Below, in pieces: positions 47,628 through 57,431 of a DNA stretch of 64,000 bases; positions within the stretch are counted from its first letter, which is position 1, and each line of letters opens with the position of its first letter. The DNA is from Luteimonas saliphila (GTDB lineage Bacteria > Pseudomonadota > Gammaproteobacteria > Xanthomonadales > Xanthomonadaceae), in NCBI RefSeq assembly GCF_016774335.1, contig NZ_JAETWA010000035.1:81133-145132 (forward strand), in the 5' to 3' direction. The notes below the pieces were generated by a model that was not told the DNA's origin, did not search any database, and saw only the letters and a program-made list of their open reading frames with translations. The translations under genes and the position numbers were made by a program.

Positions 47628-48905
47628 ATGGCCATGCCCGTCCCGGAACTGCACCGCCGCATCGACGCCGTCTGGCGCGCCGAATCCCCCAGGGTGATCG
47701 CCGCGCTGATGCGCATGGTGCGCGACCTCGACCTGGCCGAGGAACTGGCGCAGGACGCGCTGGTCACCGCGCTGGAGCGCTGGCCCGCCTCGGGCGTGCC
47801 TGACAACCCGGGCGCATGGCTCATGGCGACCGCCAAGCACCGCGCGATCGACCACCTGCGCCGGTACCAGCTGCAGCAGCGCAAGCACGCGCAGATCGCG
47901 CAGGAGCTCGACGGCCTGCACGACGAACTCCACGCCGCGCGCGAGGCCGCCTTCGACGACGACATCGGCGACGACCTGCTGCGGCTGATCTTCGTCGCCT
48001 GCCATCCGCTGCTGTCGCTCGAGGCCCGCACCGCGCTGACCCTGCGCCTGCTGTGCGGCCTGACCACCGACGAGATCGCGCGCGCGTTCCTGGTGCCCGA
48101 GGCCACGGTCGCGCAGCGCATCGTGCGCGCCAAGCGCACCCTCGGCGAGGCCGACGTGCCGTTCGAGGTGCCGCGCCGCGAGGAGCTGCCCGAGCGGCTG
48201 TCGGCGGTGCTGGGCGTGGTCTACCTGGTGTTCAACGAAGGCTATGCCGCGACCGCCGGCGACGACTGGATGCGACCCGCCCTGTGCGCCGAGGCGCTGC
48301 GCCTGGGGCGCCTGCTGGTGGGACTCGCGCCGGGCGAACCGGAAGCCTTCGGCCTGCTCGCGCTGATGGAGCTGCAGTCCTCGCGCGCGGCCGCGCGTAC
48401 CGGTCCGTCCGGGGAACCGATCCTGCTGCAGGACCAGGACCGCGCGCGCTGGGATCGCGACGCGATCGAGCGCGGCCTGCTCGCGCTGGCGCACGCGGAA
48501 CGCCTGGCGACCGGCCCGGGACCCGGTCCGTACATGCTGCAGGCGGCGATCGCGGCCTGCCATGCGCGCGCGCCGAGGCTGGAGCGCACCGACTGGACGC
48601 GGATCGTGCGGCTGTACGACGTGCTGGCCGACGTCGCGCCCTCGCCGGTGGTCGACCTCAACCGTGCGGTCGCGGTCTCGATGCGCTCCGGACCGGAAGA
48701 GGCGCTGGCGCTGGTCGATGCGCTGGCCGACGCCCCCGCCCTGCGCAGCTACCACCTGCTGCCCGCGGTGCGCGGCGACCTGCTGCATCGCCTCGGCCGC
48801 TTCGACGAGGCGCGGCTGGAATTCGAACGCGCCGCCGGCATGACCCGCAACGCGCGCGAACGCGCGTTGCTGCTGGCCCGCGCCGAAAGCGCCGCCGCCG
48901 ACTGA
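47628..48905 (+). CDS. ECF RNA polymerase sigma factor with C-terminal TPR-like extension (ECF42 type)
   Basis: A 425-residue sigma factor, twice the length of normal ECFs. Region 2 (VIAALMRMVRDLDLAEELAQDALVTALERWP, PGAWLMATAKHRAIDHLRR) is at ~20-85, region 4 (ARTALTLRLLCGLTTDEIARAFLVPEATVAQRIVRAKR) at ~145-180. The C-terminal 230 residues contain the DUF6596-like segment (AVLGVVYLVFNEGY) and TPR-like helices (AEALRLGRLLVGLAPGEPEAFGLLALM...). This is the ECF42 architecture; no anti-sigma gene is present, and the extension is thought to control activity. An alternative start is ATG 47634. Confidence 0.93.
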   Translation: MAMPVPELHRRIDAVWRAESPRVIAALMRMVRDLDLAEELAQDALVTALERWPASGVPDNPGAWLMATAKHRAIDHLRRYQLQQRKHAQIAQELDGLHDELHAAREAAFDDDIGDDLLRLIFVACHPLLSLEARTALTLRLLCGLTTDEIARAFLVPEATVAQRIVRAKRTLGEADVPFEVPRREELPERLSAVLGVVYLVFNEGYAATAGDDWMRPALCAEALRLGRLLVGLAPGEPEAFGLLALMELQSSRAAARTGPSGEPILLQDQDRARWDRDAIERGLLALAHAERLATGPGPGPYMLQAAIAACHARAPRLERTDWTRIVRLYDVLADVAPSPVVDLNRAVAVSMRSGPEEALALVDALADAPALRSYHLLPAVRGDLLHRLGRFDEARLEFERAAGMTRNARERALLLARAESAAAD

Positions 48906-48919
48906 GATCCGGCTGCCCG

Positions 48920-49513
48920 CTACCGCTTCGCGGTGCCGGGCTCGACCTCGACCGCCTCGACCTGGATGCGCAGGTCGACGCTCATGTCGAACCCGTAGTC
49001 CTTGCCGGCGGACATCCCGAACTCGTCGCGCCGGATCGTGGCGAAGGCGTCGGCTCCGCACAGCTCGCGCCGGTGCAGCGGGTGCGGCATGCATTTGAAG
49101 CTGCGGATTTCCAGCGTCACCGGCCGGGTGACGCCACGCAGCGTCAGCTCGCCGTCCACGCGCGTCGGCCTGCCGTCATCGAAGCCGGCCAGGGTGCCGG
49201 TGTAGGTCGCCTCGGGCCAGGTCGCGGTATCGAAGAACCCGGCGCCGCGCGCCTCCGCATTCATCGCCTCGAGGCCGTAGTCGATGCTGCCGGTGTCGAT
49301 GACGACCTCGATCCGTCCGCTGCCCGCGGTCTTGTCCAGCACCACGGTGCCGCGGGAAGTGTTGAACTTGCCGCGCCAGACCGAGAGCCCGCCCAGGTGG
49401 TCGGCCTCGAAGCTGGGGAAGGTGTGGGTGGGATCGATTTCGTAGACGGTGTCCGCCGCGGTCGCGGGAAGCGCGACCAGCAGGGCGGCGATGGCGAAGA
49501 CGGGACCTCGCAT
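48920..49513 (-). CDS. YceI-family periplasmic protein
   Basis: A 197-residue YceI protein with a signal peptide (VFAIAALLVALPATA). Strands VYEIDPTHTFPSFEADHLGGLSVWRGKF, GAGFFDTATWPEATY, ELTLRGVTRPVTLEI and FGMSAGKDYGFDMSVDLRI cover the whole fold. It lies downstream of the VOC and DUF1428 genes on the same strand, gap 61 bases, and is convergent with the ECF42 sigma gene. Lipid or isoprenoid binding is the family expectation. Confidence 0.9.
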   Translation of the reverse strand: MRGPVFAIAALLVALPATAADTVYEIDPTHTFPSFEADHLGGLSVWRGKFNTSRGTVVLDKTAGSGRIEVVIDTGSIDYGLEAMNAEARGAGFFDTATWPEATYTGTLAGFDDGRPTRVDGELTLRGVTRPVTLEIRSFKCMPHPLHRRELCGADAFATIRRDEFGMSAGKDYGFDMSVDLRIQVEAVEVEPGTAKR

Positions 49514-49574
49514 GTGGGCTCCTTGGAGGAAGGCGCGCAGCGCAACCCCGCGCGCCGTGGGGCTGGCACCGGCA

Positions 49575-49961
49575 CTAGCGCATCGAGTGCAGGCCGAACA
49601 GGTTGCCTTCGGTGTCGAAGGCCAGGACGATGAAGCCGTACTCGCCGATCGACATCTTCTCGCGATGCACGCGGCCGCCGGCCCCGGCCACGCGCGCGCC
49701 GGTGACGCCGCAGTCGTCGCAGCCGAAGTAGACCAGGGTGCCGCCGGGGCCGGACGGCACGCCGGGCATGTGGCACAGCGCGCCGTTGGCGCCGTAGCGT
49801 TCCATGTCGCCGGGGAAGGCCCACATCTCCAGGCCGTCGTCGTCCCCGGGCGCCTTCAGCGGCTCGAGTGTGGTGCCCAGGACGGCTTCGTAGAACGCGC
49901 GTGCGCGGGCCATGTCCTGCACGTAGAGTTCGAACCAGTTGACGCTGTTTGTCTCGGACAT
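49575..49961 (-). CDS. VOC-family protein
   Basis: A 128-residue VOC protein: NWFELYVQDMARARAFYEAVLG at the start, LVYFGCDDC in the middle and GFIVLAFDTEGNLFGLHS at the end. This is the subgroup often annotated as glyoxalase-like, with no assigned substrate. It follows the DUF1428 gene by 40 bases and is probably transcribed with it. Confidence 0.9.
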   Translation of the reverse strand: MSETNSVNWFELYVQDMARARAFYEAVLGTTLEPLKAPGDDDGLEMWAFPGDMERYGANGALCHMPGVPSGPGGTLVYFGCDDCGVTGARVAGAGGRVHREKMSIGEYGFIVLAFDTEGNLFGLHSMR

Positions 49962-50001
49962 CGGAGCTCCCTGCCGGCCGGGCCGGCGTGTGGTGGATGG
50001 A

Positions 50002-50364
50002 TTACAACGCGACGATCGATTCGAACCCGCCCCAGACCATGCGCGCGGGGTCGAACGGCATCTTCATCCGGCCCGGCGACATCGCCTCGATGCGCGGGTC
50101 GGCCATGACCTTCCTGTTCACCGCGTCGCGATGCCGGCGCGAGCGGTAGACGATGAACGAGAACAGGACCACCTCGCCGCGCTTGCGCTGGACCGCCAGC
50201 GGGAACGACGTCAGCTGGCCCGGCGACACGTCGTCCTCGACGCATTCGAGGTACTGCAACGCGCCGTACTCCATCCAGACCTTGCCCGCCTTGCGCGCCA
50301 TCCGGCGATAGGCGGGGAGGTTGCGTCCGGGGACGGGGATCAGGAAGCCGTCGATGTAGGCCAT
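50002..50364 (-). CDS. DUF1428 protein
   Basis: A 120-residue DUF1428 protein (YDGFLIPVPGRNL-like start, KVWMEYGALQYLECVEDDV, FSFIVYRSRRHRDAVNRKVMADPR, end FDPARMVWGGFESIV). It is a ferredoxin-like-fold dimer family of unknown function, often found with VOC and DGPF proteins under ECF sigma control. A candidate ECF42 promoter lies about 65-90 bases upstream. Confidence 0.92.
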   Translation of the reverse strand: MAYIDGFLIPVPGRNLPAYRRMARKAGKVWMEYGALQYLECVEDDVSPGQLTSFPLAVQRKRGEVVLFSFIVYRSRRHRDAVNRKVMADPRIEAMSPGRMKMPFDPARMVWGGFESIVAL

Positions 50365-50428
50365 GTCGTCTTCGCTCCGGTCGGGGATGCCGCGGCTGCG
50401 GCTGCGATGCCGCGGTGGTCCCGGGGTC

Positions 50429-50455
50429 GACGAATGATGGGCCCGGAGATCGACG
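50429..50455 (-). promoter_or_regulatory. candidate ECF42-type promoter upstream of DUF1428
   Basis: On the minus strand: CGTCGA (50455-50450), 17 bases, CGTC (50432-50429). It differs by one base from the TGTCGA-N17-CGTC upstream of the other VOC gene at 46875. The match in sequence and spacing on both sides of the sigma gene is the reason for the call. Confidence 0.5.
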
Positions 50456-50585
50456 ACGCAGCGACAGTTCGTCGGGCCGCGGTCCCGGAGATGGCTTGGG
50501 ACGGCTACGGTCGGCGCGGTCGCGCGGAGCGCGCCTCACCGTCGCCGCAGGCGGCCGCGACGAACGTGCGTCGTCCCCGCCGGCC

Positions 50586-51380
50586 TCAGTCTCCGGCCGG
50601 CAGCCACAGCAGCAGCGCGCCGCCGAGCAGGATCCGATAGACCGCGAAACCGGTGAAGCGGTGCTTCTTGATGTAGCCGAGCAGCCACTTCACCACCACG
50701 AAGCCGGTGGCGGTGGCCGCGGCGAACGCCAGCGCCACGTCGCCCCAGGCCTCGCCGCCCATGGCGCCTTCCTTCCACAGTTCGAGGAAGGCGTAGCCAC
50801 TGGCCGCGAACATGGTGGGGATGCCGACCAGGAACACGAATTCGGTCGCCGCCGAGCGCCTCCCGAGGCCGGCCAGCATCGCCATGAAGATCGCCGCGGC
50901 CGAGCGGGAGGTGCCGGGGAATACGCCCGCCACCACCTGCGCCAGCCCGACCAGCACCGCCACCGTCCACGTGACCTCGATGCCGTCGCCGCGACGTTCG
51001 GCCACGCGCTCGGCGACGATCATCCATACCCCGCCCAGGATCAGCGCCCAGGCGATCGGGGTCACCGTTTCCGGCAGCTCCCAACCGGCCAGCCGCACCG
51101 GCAGTCCGACCAGCGCGGTGACCCCGAACGCGGCCGCGAGCTTCGTCGCGTAGTCGCGGTTGGCGCGATCGTGCAGGCCGGTGGCCAGGTCCCAGATGCG
51201 CTGGCGGAACACCAGCGTGATCGCCAGGATCGCACCGGCCTGGATGACGATGTTGAAGAAGTCCGATCGGGCGCCGAGCCAGTGCTGCGCGATCAGCAGG
51301 TGGCCGGTGCTGGAGACCGGCAGGAACTCGGTGAGCCCTTCGAGGATGCCCAGCAGGAGGGCGGACAGCGGATCTGACAT
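50586..51380 (-). CDS. uppP: undecaprenyl-diphosphate phosphatase UppP (BacA)
   Basis: A 264-residue integral membrane phosphatase. The two active-site motifs are present: ILEGLTEFLPVSSTGHLLI near the N-terminus and PGTSRSAAAIF (~residues 157-167). At least seven hydrophobic helices can be counted. It recycles undecaprenyl pyrophosphate to the lipid carrier used for peptidoglycan and O-antigen. Divergent from glnA. Confidence 0.96.
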   Translation of the reverse strand: MSDPLSALLLGILEGLTEFLPVSSTGHLLIAQHWLGARSDFFNIVIQAGAILAITLVFRQRIWDLATGLHDRANRDYATKLAAAFGVTALVGLPVRLAGWELPETVTPIAWALILGGVWMIVAERVAERRGDGIEVTWTVAVLVGLAQVVAGVFPGTSRSAAAIFMAMLAGLGRRSAATEFVFLVGIPTMFAASGYAFLELWKEGAMGGEAWGDVALAFAAATATGFVVVKWLLGYIKKHRFTGFAVYRILLGGALLLWLPAGD

Positions 51381-51609
51381 GGGAGCCCTTCGGTGCGCAG
51401 CCGGCAGGATAAACGCAAAGCCGCGGTGCGGCCGGCGGCGTTGCCCTGCCCGCGTGGCGCGACGGTGCTGCGGCCGCAGCGAGGGCGTCGCGACACGTCG
51501 CCTGATTCGCCTCGAGCACCCGCCGGCGACCCGACGCCGATCCGTGCGCGGCCGGGTTCATGCGGCAGCCGGCACTCCCCAACTTGGTGCAACCGTCACA
51601 GAATCTTCA

Positions 51610-51629
51610 CCGAAACCGTGCGGTTTCGG
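51610..51629. repeat. perfect 8-bp inverted repeat upstream of glnA
   Basis: CCGAAACC GTGC GGTTTCGG, a perfect dyad 55-75 bases upstream of the sigma-54 promoter. It may be an activator site, or the stem of a weak terminator; no T tract follows. It does not match the NtrC consensus (GCACC-N5-GGTGC). Confidence 0.55.
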
Positions 51630-51682
51630 CGCGGCCGCGCTGCACATTTATTGAAAATCAATAGGTTGTATGCGGACGAGCG

Positions 51683-51698
51683 TTGGCACGCGGCTTGC
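51683..51698 (+). promoter_or_regulatory. sigma-54 promoter of glnA
   Basis: TTGGCACGCGGCTTGC fits the RpoN consensus TGGCACG-N4-TTGC with GG at -24 and GC at -12 spaced exactly. It ends 40 bases before the glnA ATG. An NtrC-type activator would be required; a GGTGCA half-site lies near 51585-51590. Confidence 0.9.
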
Positions 51699-51738
51699 GT
51701 CACATTACCCATTCCTTCGCAAACCTGAGGCCTCACCG

Positions 51739-53148
51739 ATGTCGCTCGAGAATGTCGAAAAGCTGATCAAGGACCACAAGGTCGAATTCGTCGACCTGCG
51801 CTTCGTGGACATGCGCGGCGTGCAGCAGCACGTCACCTTCCCCGCCAGCATCGTCGAACCCTCGCTGTTCGAGGACGGCAAGATGTTCGACGGCTCCTCG
51901 ATCAGCGGCTGGAAGGGCATCAACGAGTCGGACATGATCCTGCTGCCCGACGCGTCCACCGCCTATCTCGATCCGTTCTACGCCGATCCGACCCTCAACC
52001 TGACCTGCGACATCCTCGACCCGGCGACGATGCAGGGCTACTCGCGCGACCCGCGTGGCATCGCCCGGCGCGCCGAGGCCTACCTCAAGTCCAGCGGCAT
52101 CGCCGACCAGGCCTTCTTCGGCCCCGAGCCCGAGTATTTCGTCTTCGACTCGGTGCGCTTCGGCAACGACATGGGCCACACCTTCTTCCAGATCGAGTCC
52201 GAGGAAGCGGCGTGGAACACCGGCAAGGACTACGAGGGCGGCAACAGCGGTTACCGTCCCGGCGTCAAGGGCGGCTACTTCCCGGTGCCGCCGACCGACT
52301 CGCTGCACGACCTGCGCGCGGAGATGGTCAAGACGCTCGAGCAGATCGGCATCGAGGTCGAGGTCCACCACCACGAGGTGGCGACCGCCGGCCAGTGCGA
52401 GATCGGCACCAAGTTCAACTCGCTGGTGAAGAAGGCCGACGAGCTGCTCGCCACCAAGTACGTGATCCGCAACGTCGCCTTCCGCAACGGCAAGACCGCG
52501 ACCTTCATGCCCAAGCCGATCGTCGGCGACAACGGCAGCGGCATGCACGTGCACCAGTCGCTGGCCAAGGGCGGGCAGAACCTGTTCTCCGGCGACGGCT
52601 ACGGCGGCCTGTCGCAGATGGCGCTGTGGTACATCGGCGGCATCTTCAAGCACGCGCGCGCGATCAACGCCTTCACCAACTCCGGCACCAACAGCTACAA
52701 GCGCCTGGTCCCGGGCTTCGAGGCGCCGGTGATGCTGGCCTACTCGGCGCGCAACCGCTCGGCGAGCTGCCGCATTCCGTGGGTGTCGAACCCGAAGGCG
52801 CGCCGCATCGAAGTGCGTTTCCCCGATCCGCTGCAGTCGGGCTACCTGACCTTCACCGCGCTGATGATGGCCGGCCTGGACGGCATCAAGAACCAGATCG
52901 ACCCGGGCGGCCCGAGCGACAAGGATCTGTACGACCTGCCGCCGGAAGAGGAGAAGCTGATCCCGCAGGTGTGCTCGAGCCTCGACCAGGCCCTGGCCGC
53001 GCTCGATGCCGACCGCGACTTCCTCAAGGCCGGCGGAGTGATGAGCGACGACTTCATCGACGGCTACATCGACCTGAAGATGCAGGAAGTCACCAAGTTC
53101 CGCGCCGCCACCCACCCGCTCGAGTACCAGCTCTACTACGGCGTCTGA
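51739..53148 (+). CDS. glnA: glutamine synthetase type I
   Basis: A 469-residue GlnA. Signatures: beta-grasp [20 protein letters not shown]/metal region [40 protein letters not shown] with the catalytic arginines, and the adenylylation loop [11 protein letters not shown] with Tyr398 (Tyr397 without Met). It assimilates ammonia into glutamine and is the first gene of the nitrogen cluster, read from a sigma-54 promoter. Presence of the Tyr loop predicts GlnE control. Confidence 0.98.
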   Translation: MSLENVEKLIKDHKVEFVDLRFVDMRGVQQHVTFPASIVEPSLFEDGKMFDGSSISGWKGINESDMILLPDASTAYLDPFYADPTLNLTCDILDPATMQGYSRDPRGIARRAEAYLKSSGIADQAFFGPEPEYFVFDSVRFGNDMGHTFFQIESEEAAWNTGKDYEGGNSGYRPGVKGGYFPVPPTDSLHDLRAEMVKTLEQIGIEVEVHHHEVATAGQCEIGTKFNSLVKKADELLATKYVIRNVAFRNGKTATFMPKPIVGDNGSGMHVHQSLAKGGQNLFSGDGYGGLSQMALWYIGGIFKHARAINAFTNSGTNSYKRLVPGFEAPVMLAYSARNRSASCRIPWVSNPKARRIEVRFPDPLQSGYLTFTALMMAGLDGIKNQIDPGGPSDKDLYDLPPEEEKLIPQVCSSLDQALAALDADRDFLKAGGVMSDDFIDGYIDLKMQEVTKFRAATHPLEYQLYYGV

Positions 53149-53411
53149 TCGAACCGGGCGTCCGGCGCGAGCCGGGCGCCCGGCTGCCTTCCGCGTCCGG
53201 CGCGTCGCCGGGCGTGCGGCCCTCCCCCACGCGGGCCGCGCCACTCCCAAGCCTAAGGAATCCATCGGCACGAGCACACGGAACCAGGGAACCAGTACGA
53301 CCGGACAGGGCCCGCAGAGCGCCCGCCGGCGCCCGCGCCAGGCATGGGGATGCCCAGCGGGTGAGCAGACATGCAAGACCGGGGAGGGCTTTTCCATTTT
53401 TCCGCAAATGA

Positions 53412-54500
<1,089 letters not shown>

Positions 54501-54522
54501 CCCACCTGTGGAGGCTCATTCC

Positions 54523-55911
54523 ATGAAATTCCTTTCATTCTCCGGGTGGAAGACCCGCATGCAGGCGCTCGGACTGGCCCTGCTGGTCGGCGTGGCCGGC
54601 CTGACCGGCACCTTCGATGTGCTCGCGCAGGATGCGACCGCGCCGGTAGCCGAGGCGGTTGCCGAAGCCGCCGCAGAACCGGTGGTCGACAAGGGCGACG
54701 TCGCCTGGATGCTGACCTCGACCCTGCTGGTTCTGCTGATGGTGGTGCCGGGCCTGGCGCTGTTCTACGGCGGCATGGTGCGTTCGAAGAACGTACTGTC
54801 GGTGCTGATCCACGTGATCTCGGTATTCTCGCTGCTGGTGGTGCTGTGGATCGTCTATGGCTACTCGCTGGCGTTCTCCGGCGAAGGCGCGTGGATCGGC
54901 AACCTCGACAAGCTGTTCCTCAAAGGGGTGACGATCGATACGCTCGCGGCCACGTTCACCGACGGCGTCAGCCTGCCCGAGTACGTGTTCGTCGCGTTCC
55001 AGTCGACCTTCGCCGGCATCACCGGCGCGCTGATCGTCGGTGCGTTCGCCGAGCGGGTGAAGTTCTCGGCGGTGCTGTTGTTCTCGGTGATCTGGTTCAC
55101 GCTCGGCTACCTGCCGATCGCGCACATGGTCTGGGCGACCGGCGGCTTCCTGTTCGAGCGTGGCGCGCTGGACTTCGCCGGCGGCACCGTGGTGCACATC
55201 AACGCGGGCATCGCCGGCCTGGTGGGCGCGTACTTCGTCGGCAAGCGCGTGGGCTACGGCCGCGAGGCGCTCAAGCCGCACAACGTCACCCTGACCTTCG
55301 TCGGTGCGTCGCTGCTGTGGGTGGGCTGGTTCGGCTTCAACGCCGGCTCCAACCTCGAAGCCACCGCGGGCGCGGCGCTGGCCTTCATCAACACCCTGGT
55401 GGCCACCGCTGCCGCGGTGCTGGCGTGGGCGCTGACCGAGAAGCTGACCAAGGGCAAGGCCTCGGCGCTGGGCGTGGCTTCGGGTGCGGTCGCCGGCCTG
55501 GTCGGCATCACCCCGGCGGCGGGACTGGTCGGTCCGCTCGGCGCGATCGCGATTGGTCTGGCCGCGGGCGTGATCTGCGTCTGGGGCGTGACCGGGCTGA
55601 AGAAGCTGCTCAAGGTCGACGACACCGCCGACGTGTTCGGCGTGCATGCGATCGGCGGCATCGTCGGCGCGATCCTCACCGGCGTGTTCTACGCGCCGGG
55701 CCTGGGCGGCCTGGGCGGCGACGACTTCGACATGGGCGCGCAGGTCGCCACGCAGGCGCTGGGCGTGGTCATGACGATCGCCTGGATCGGCATCGTCTCG
55801 GTCGTGGGCTTCCTGGTGGCGAAGCTGGTCTTCGGCCTGCGCGTGAGCGAGGAAGCCGAACGCGAGGGCCTGGACATCACCACCCACGGCGAATCGGCCT
55901 ACGAGTCCTGA
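54523..55911 (+). CDS. amtB: ammonium transporter AmtB
   Basis: A 462-residue Amt/Rh channel with a cleavable signal peptide (LGLALLVGVAGLTGTFDVLAQ), about 11 membrane helices, the pore histidines in IAHMVWATGG and FGVHAIGG, and the FNAGSNLEA segment. A Pro/Ala/Glu-rich periplasmic stretch (~33-55) follows the signal. It conducts ammonium and is regulated by GlnK encoded just upstream. A strong terminator ends the cluster. Confidence 0.96.
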   Translation: MKFLSFSGWKTRMQALGLALLVGVAGLTGTFDVLAQDATAPVAEAVAEAAAEPVVDKGDVAWMLTSTLLVLLMVVPGLALFYGGMVRSKNVLSVLIHVISVFSLLVVLWIVYGYSLAFSGEGAWIGNLDKLFLKGVTIDTLAATFTDGVSLPEYVFVAFQSTFAGITGALIVGAFAERVKFSAVLLFSVIWFTLGYLPIAHMVWATGGFLFERGALDFAGGTVVHINAGIAGLVGAYFVGKRVGYGREALKPHNVTLTFVGASLLWVGWFGFNAGSNLEATAGAALAFINTLVATAAAVLAWALTEKLTKGKASALGVASGAVAGLVGITPAAGLVGPLGAIAIGLAAGVICVWGVTGLKKLLKVDDTADVFGVHAIGGIVGAILTGVFYAPGLGGLGGDDFDMGAQVATQALGVVMTIAWIGIVSVVGFLVAKLVFGLRVSEEAEREGLDITTHGESAYES

Positions 55912-55945
55912 TCGAAGCGGTATCCACCTCCCCCACGAGGTGAAG

Positions 55946-55976
55946 GCGGGCAGCGCGAGCTGCCCGCTTTTTTCTT
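55946..55976 (+). terminator. Rho-independent terminator after amtB
   Basis: Nine-base stem GCGGGCAGC / GCTGCCCGC with loop GCGA, then TTTTTTCTTCT. It lies 35 bases after the amtB stop. Confidence 0.93.
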
Positions 55977-56046
55977 CTGCCATTGCGAAGGAAAGGCGAA
56001 GTCGGGAAAAGCGAAGCGGCTGGCCGTTGATCGTGGCGCCGGGCAC

Positions 56047-56127
56047 GGGTGCCCTTGGGTGCGAATGTCCCCCGGCAACGGCCTGGCGGCCGTCGCCTCC
56101 TCCTTGATTTCGCACCCAAGGACACCC
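56047..56127. repeat. inverted repeat, 19-bp arms
   Basis: GGGTGCCCTTGGGTGCGAA at 56047-56065 and TTCGCACCCAAGGACACCC at 56109-56127, 18 of 19 bases complementary, spacer 43. It lies in the gene-free stretch after amtB and is of unknown origin; it may be a degenerate mobile-element end pair. Confidence 0.75.
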
Positions 56128-56273
56128 GCACCCAGCGTTCCGGATCTGTCGCGGCCGCCAAGGCAATATCCAGAGCACTCCGCGCCCGCGGGCATGTAAC
56201 CGCAAGCCGCGGCCCAACGTGGTCAGGTTCTGCGGCGAGATCAGGGAGGGATGGATTCGAACGGCAGGCGCCC

Positions 56274-56339
56274 TGTCATCTCGACCGCAGGGAGAGATCT
56301 GGCCACGTCCCGGGATTTCTCCCTTCGGTCGAAATGACA
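56274..56339. repeat. MITE-like inverted repeat, 25-bp arms
   Basis: TGTCATCTCGACCGCAGGGA... at 56274-56298 and its complement ...TCCCTTCGGTCGAAATGACA at 56315-56339, 22 of 25 bases paired, spacer 16. Elements with TGTCATTTCGACCGAAGG arms recur as dispersed palindromes in many bacterial genomes. The stretch 55977-56592 holds no gene. Confidence 0.75.
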
Positions 56340-56592
56340 ATGGGAGGCGCACTGAATCCCCGGGCCGCACGCCGCAGGCGGACGCCGCGGGACATTCGCC
56401 GCAGAGGCCTGCCGGCCGCGGCGGGCCCGTCAGGACACCACGACGCGGACCGCGCAAGCGGGCAGTCGACGGGCAATCCACCTTGCAATCACGCGCGATG
56501 AGCGTACGCACACGCCAGAGCGCAGGCGTCGAACGGCGGCGAACCGCCCCGAAGAACTTGCAATCGCGGCGCGCAGGCGATGCAATGCGGGC

Positions 56593-57363
56593 ATGTCGAA
56601 ACGAATCCGCCTCGCGATCCTGTGCGCTTGCGCGCTCGCGCTCGCCGCCTGCCAGCATGGCGCGCCGCGCAACCCCATGGCCACCTGGGTGCCTTCCGAT
56701 AACTTCGATGCGCGTCGCGCCCAGGTGATCGTGCTGCATTACACCGAACAGGATTCGGTGGAGCAGAGCCTGCGCACGCTGCGCACGCGCAACAGCGGTG
56801 GACGGGTGAGCTCGCACTACCTGGTGGGCGACGACGGGCGTATCTACCAGCTGGTCGCCGACGATCACCGCGCCTGGCACGCAGGCGCGGGGAGCTGGGG
56901 CACGATCCACGAACTGAACTCGGCCTCGATCGGCATCGAGATCGACAACGACGGCACCGAGCCCTTCAGCGAGCCGCAGGTGTCCGCGCTGCTGCGCCTG
57001 CTGGACGACCTCACCGCACGCCATCGCATCCCGAAGACCGCGGTGATCGGTCATTCCGACCTGGCCCCGGGCCGCAAGATCGACCCGGGGCCTCTGTTCC
57101 CGTGGAAGCGGCTGTTCGATGCCGGCTTCGGTATCTGGCCCGACCCCGACGCGCCGCCGCCGCCGCCGGAATTCGATCCGGTCGATGCCCTGCGCCTGAT
57201 CGGCTACTCCACCGACAGGCTCGAGGCCGCGATCCACGCCTACCGCATGCGCTTCCGGGGCGACAACGGTACCGCGCTCGACGAGCAAGACCTGCGCATC
57301 CTGCATGCGCTGACCTGGCGGCGTTCGCCGGTCTCCGTGCCGCAGGAAGCCGGTGCACGCTGA
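56593..57363 (+). CDS. N-acetylmuramoyl-L-alanine amidase, AmiD/AmpD-type lipoprotein
   Basis: A 256-residue amidase_2 (AmpD-like) enzyme with lipobox LALAACQH (lipid Cys 20). Zinc ligands: His in VIVLHYTEQD (~52), His in IGHSDLAPGRKIDPG and Asp after it. Following the catalytic part is a C-terminal Pro-rich linker (DPDAPPPPPEFDPV) and a small peptidoglycan-binding-like helix pair (~195-245). The layout is that of outer-membrane AmiD, which trims peptide stems from muropeptides. Confidence 0.92.
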   Translation: MSKRIRLAILCACALALAACQHGAPRNPMATWVPSDNFDARRAQVIVLHYTEQDSVEQSLRTLRTRNSGGRVSSHYLVGDDGRIYQLVADDHRAWHAGAGSWGTIHELNSASIGIEIDNDGTEPFSEPQVSALLRLLDDLTARHRIPKTAVIGHSDLAPGRKIDPGPLFPWKRLFDAGFGIWPDPDAPPPPPEFDPVDALRLIGYSTDRLEAAIHAYRMRFRGDNGTALDEQDLRILHALTWRRSPVSVPQEAGAR

Positions 57364-57431
57364 GGTCGTGCGCCGGCCGCGTGGCACGCTAACGGGGACG
57401 CGGCGTGCCGCAGCGGCACATTCAGGCGGCG

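Noticed and set aside
51585..51612. Full NtrC binding site upstream of glnA
   Set aside because: Only one GGTGCA half-site is present with no matching partner at the right spacing.
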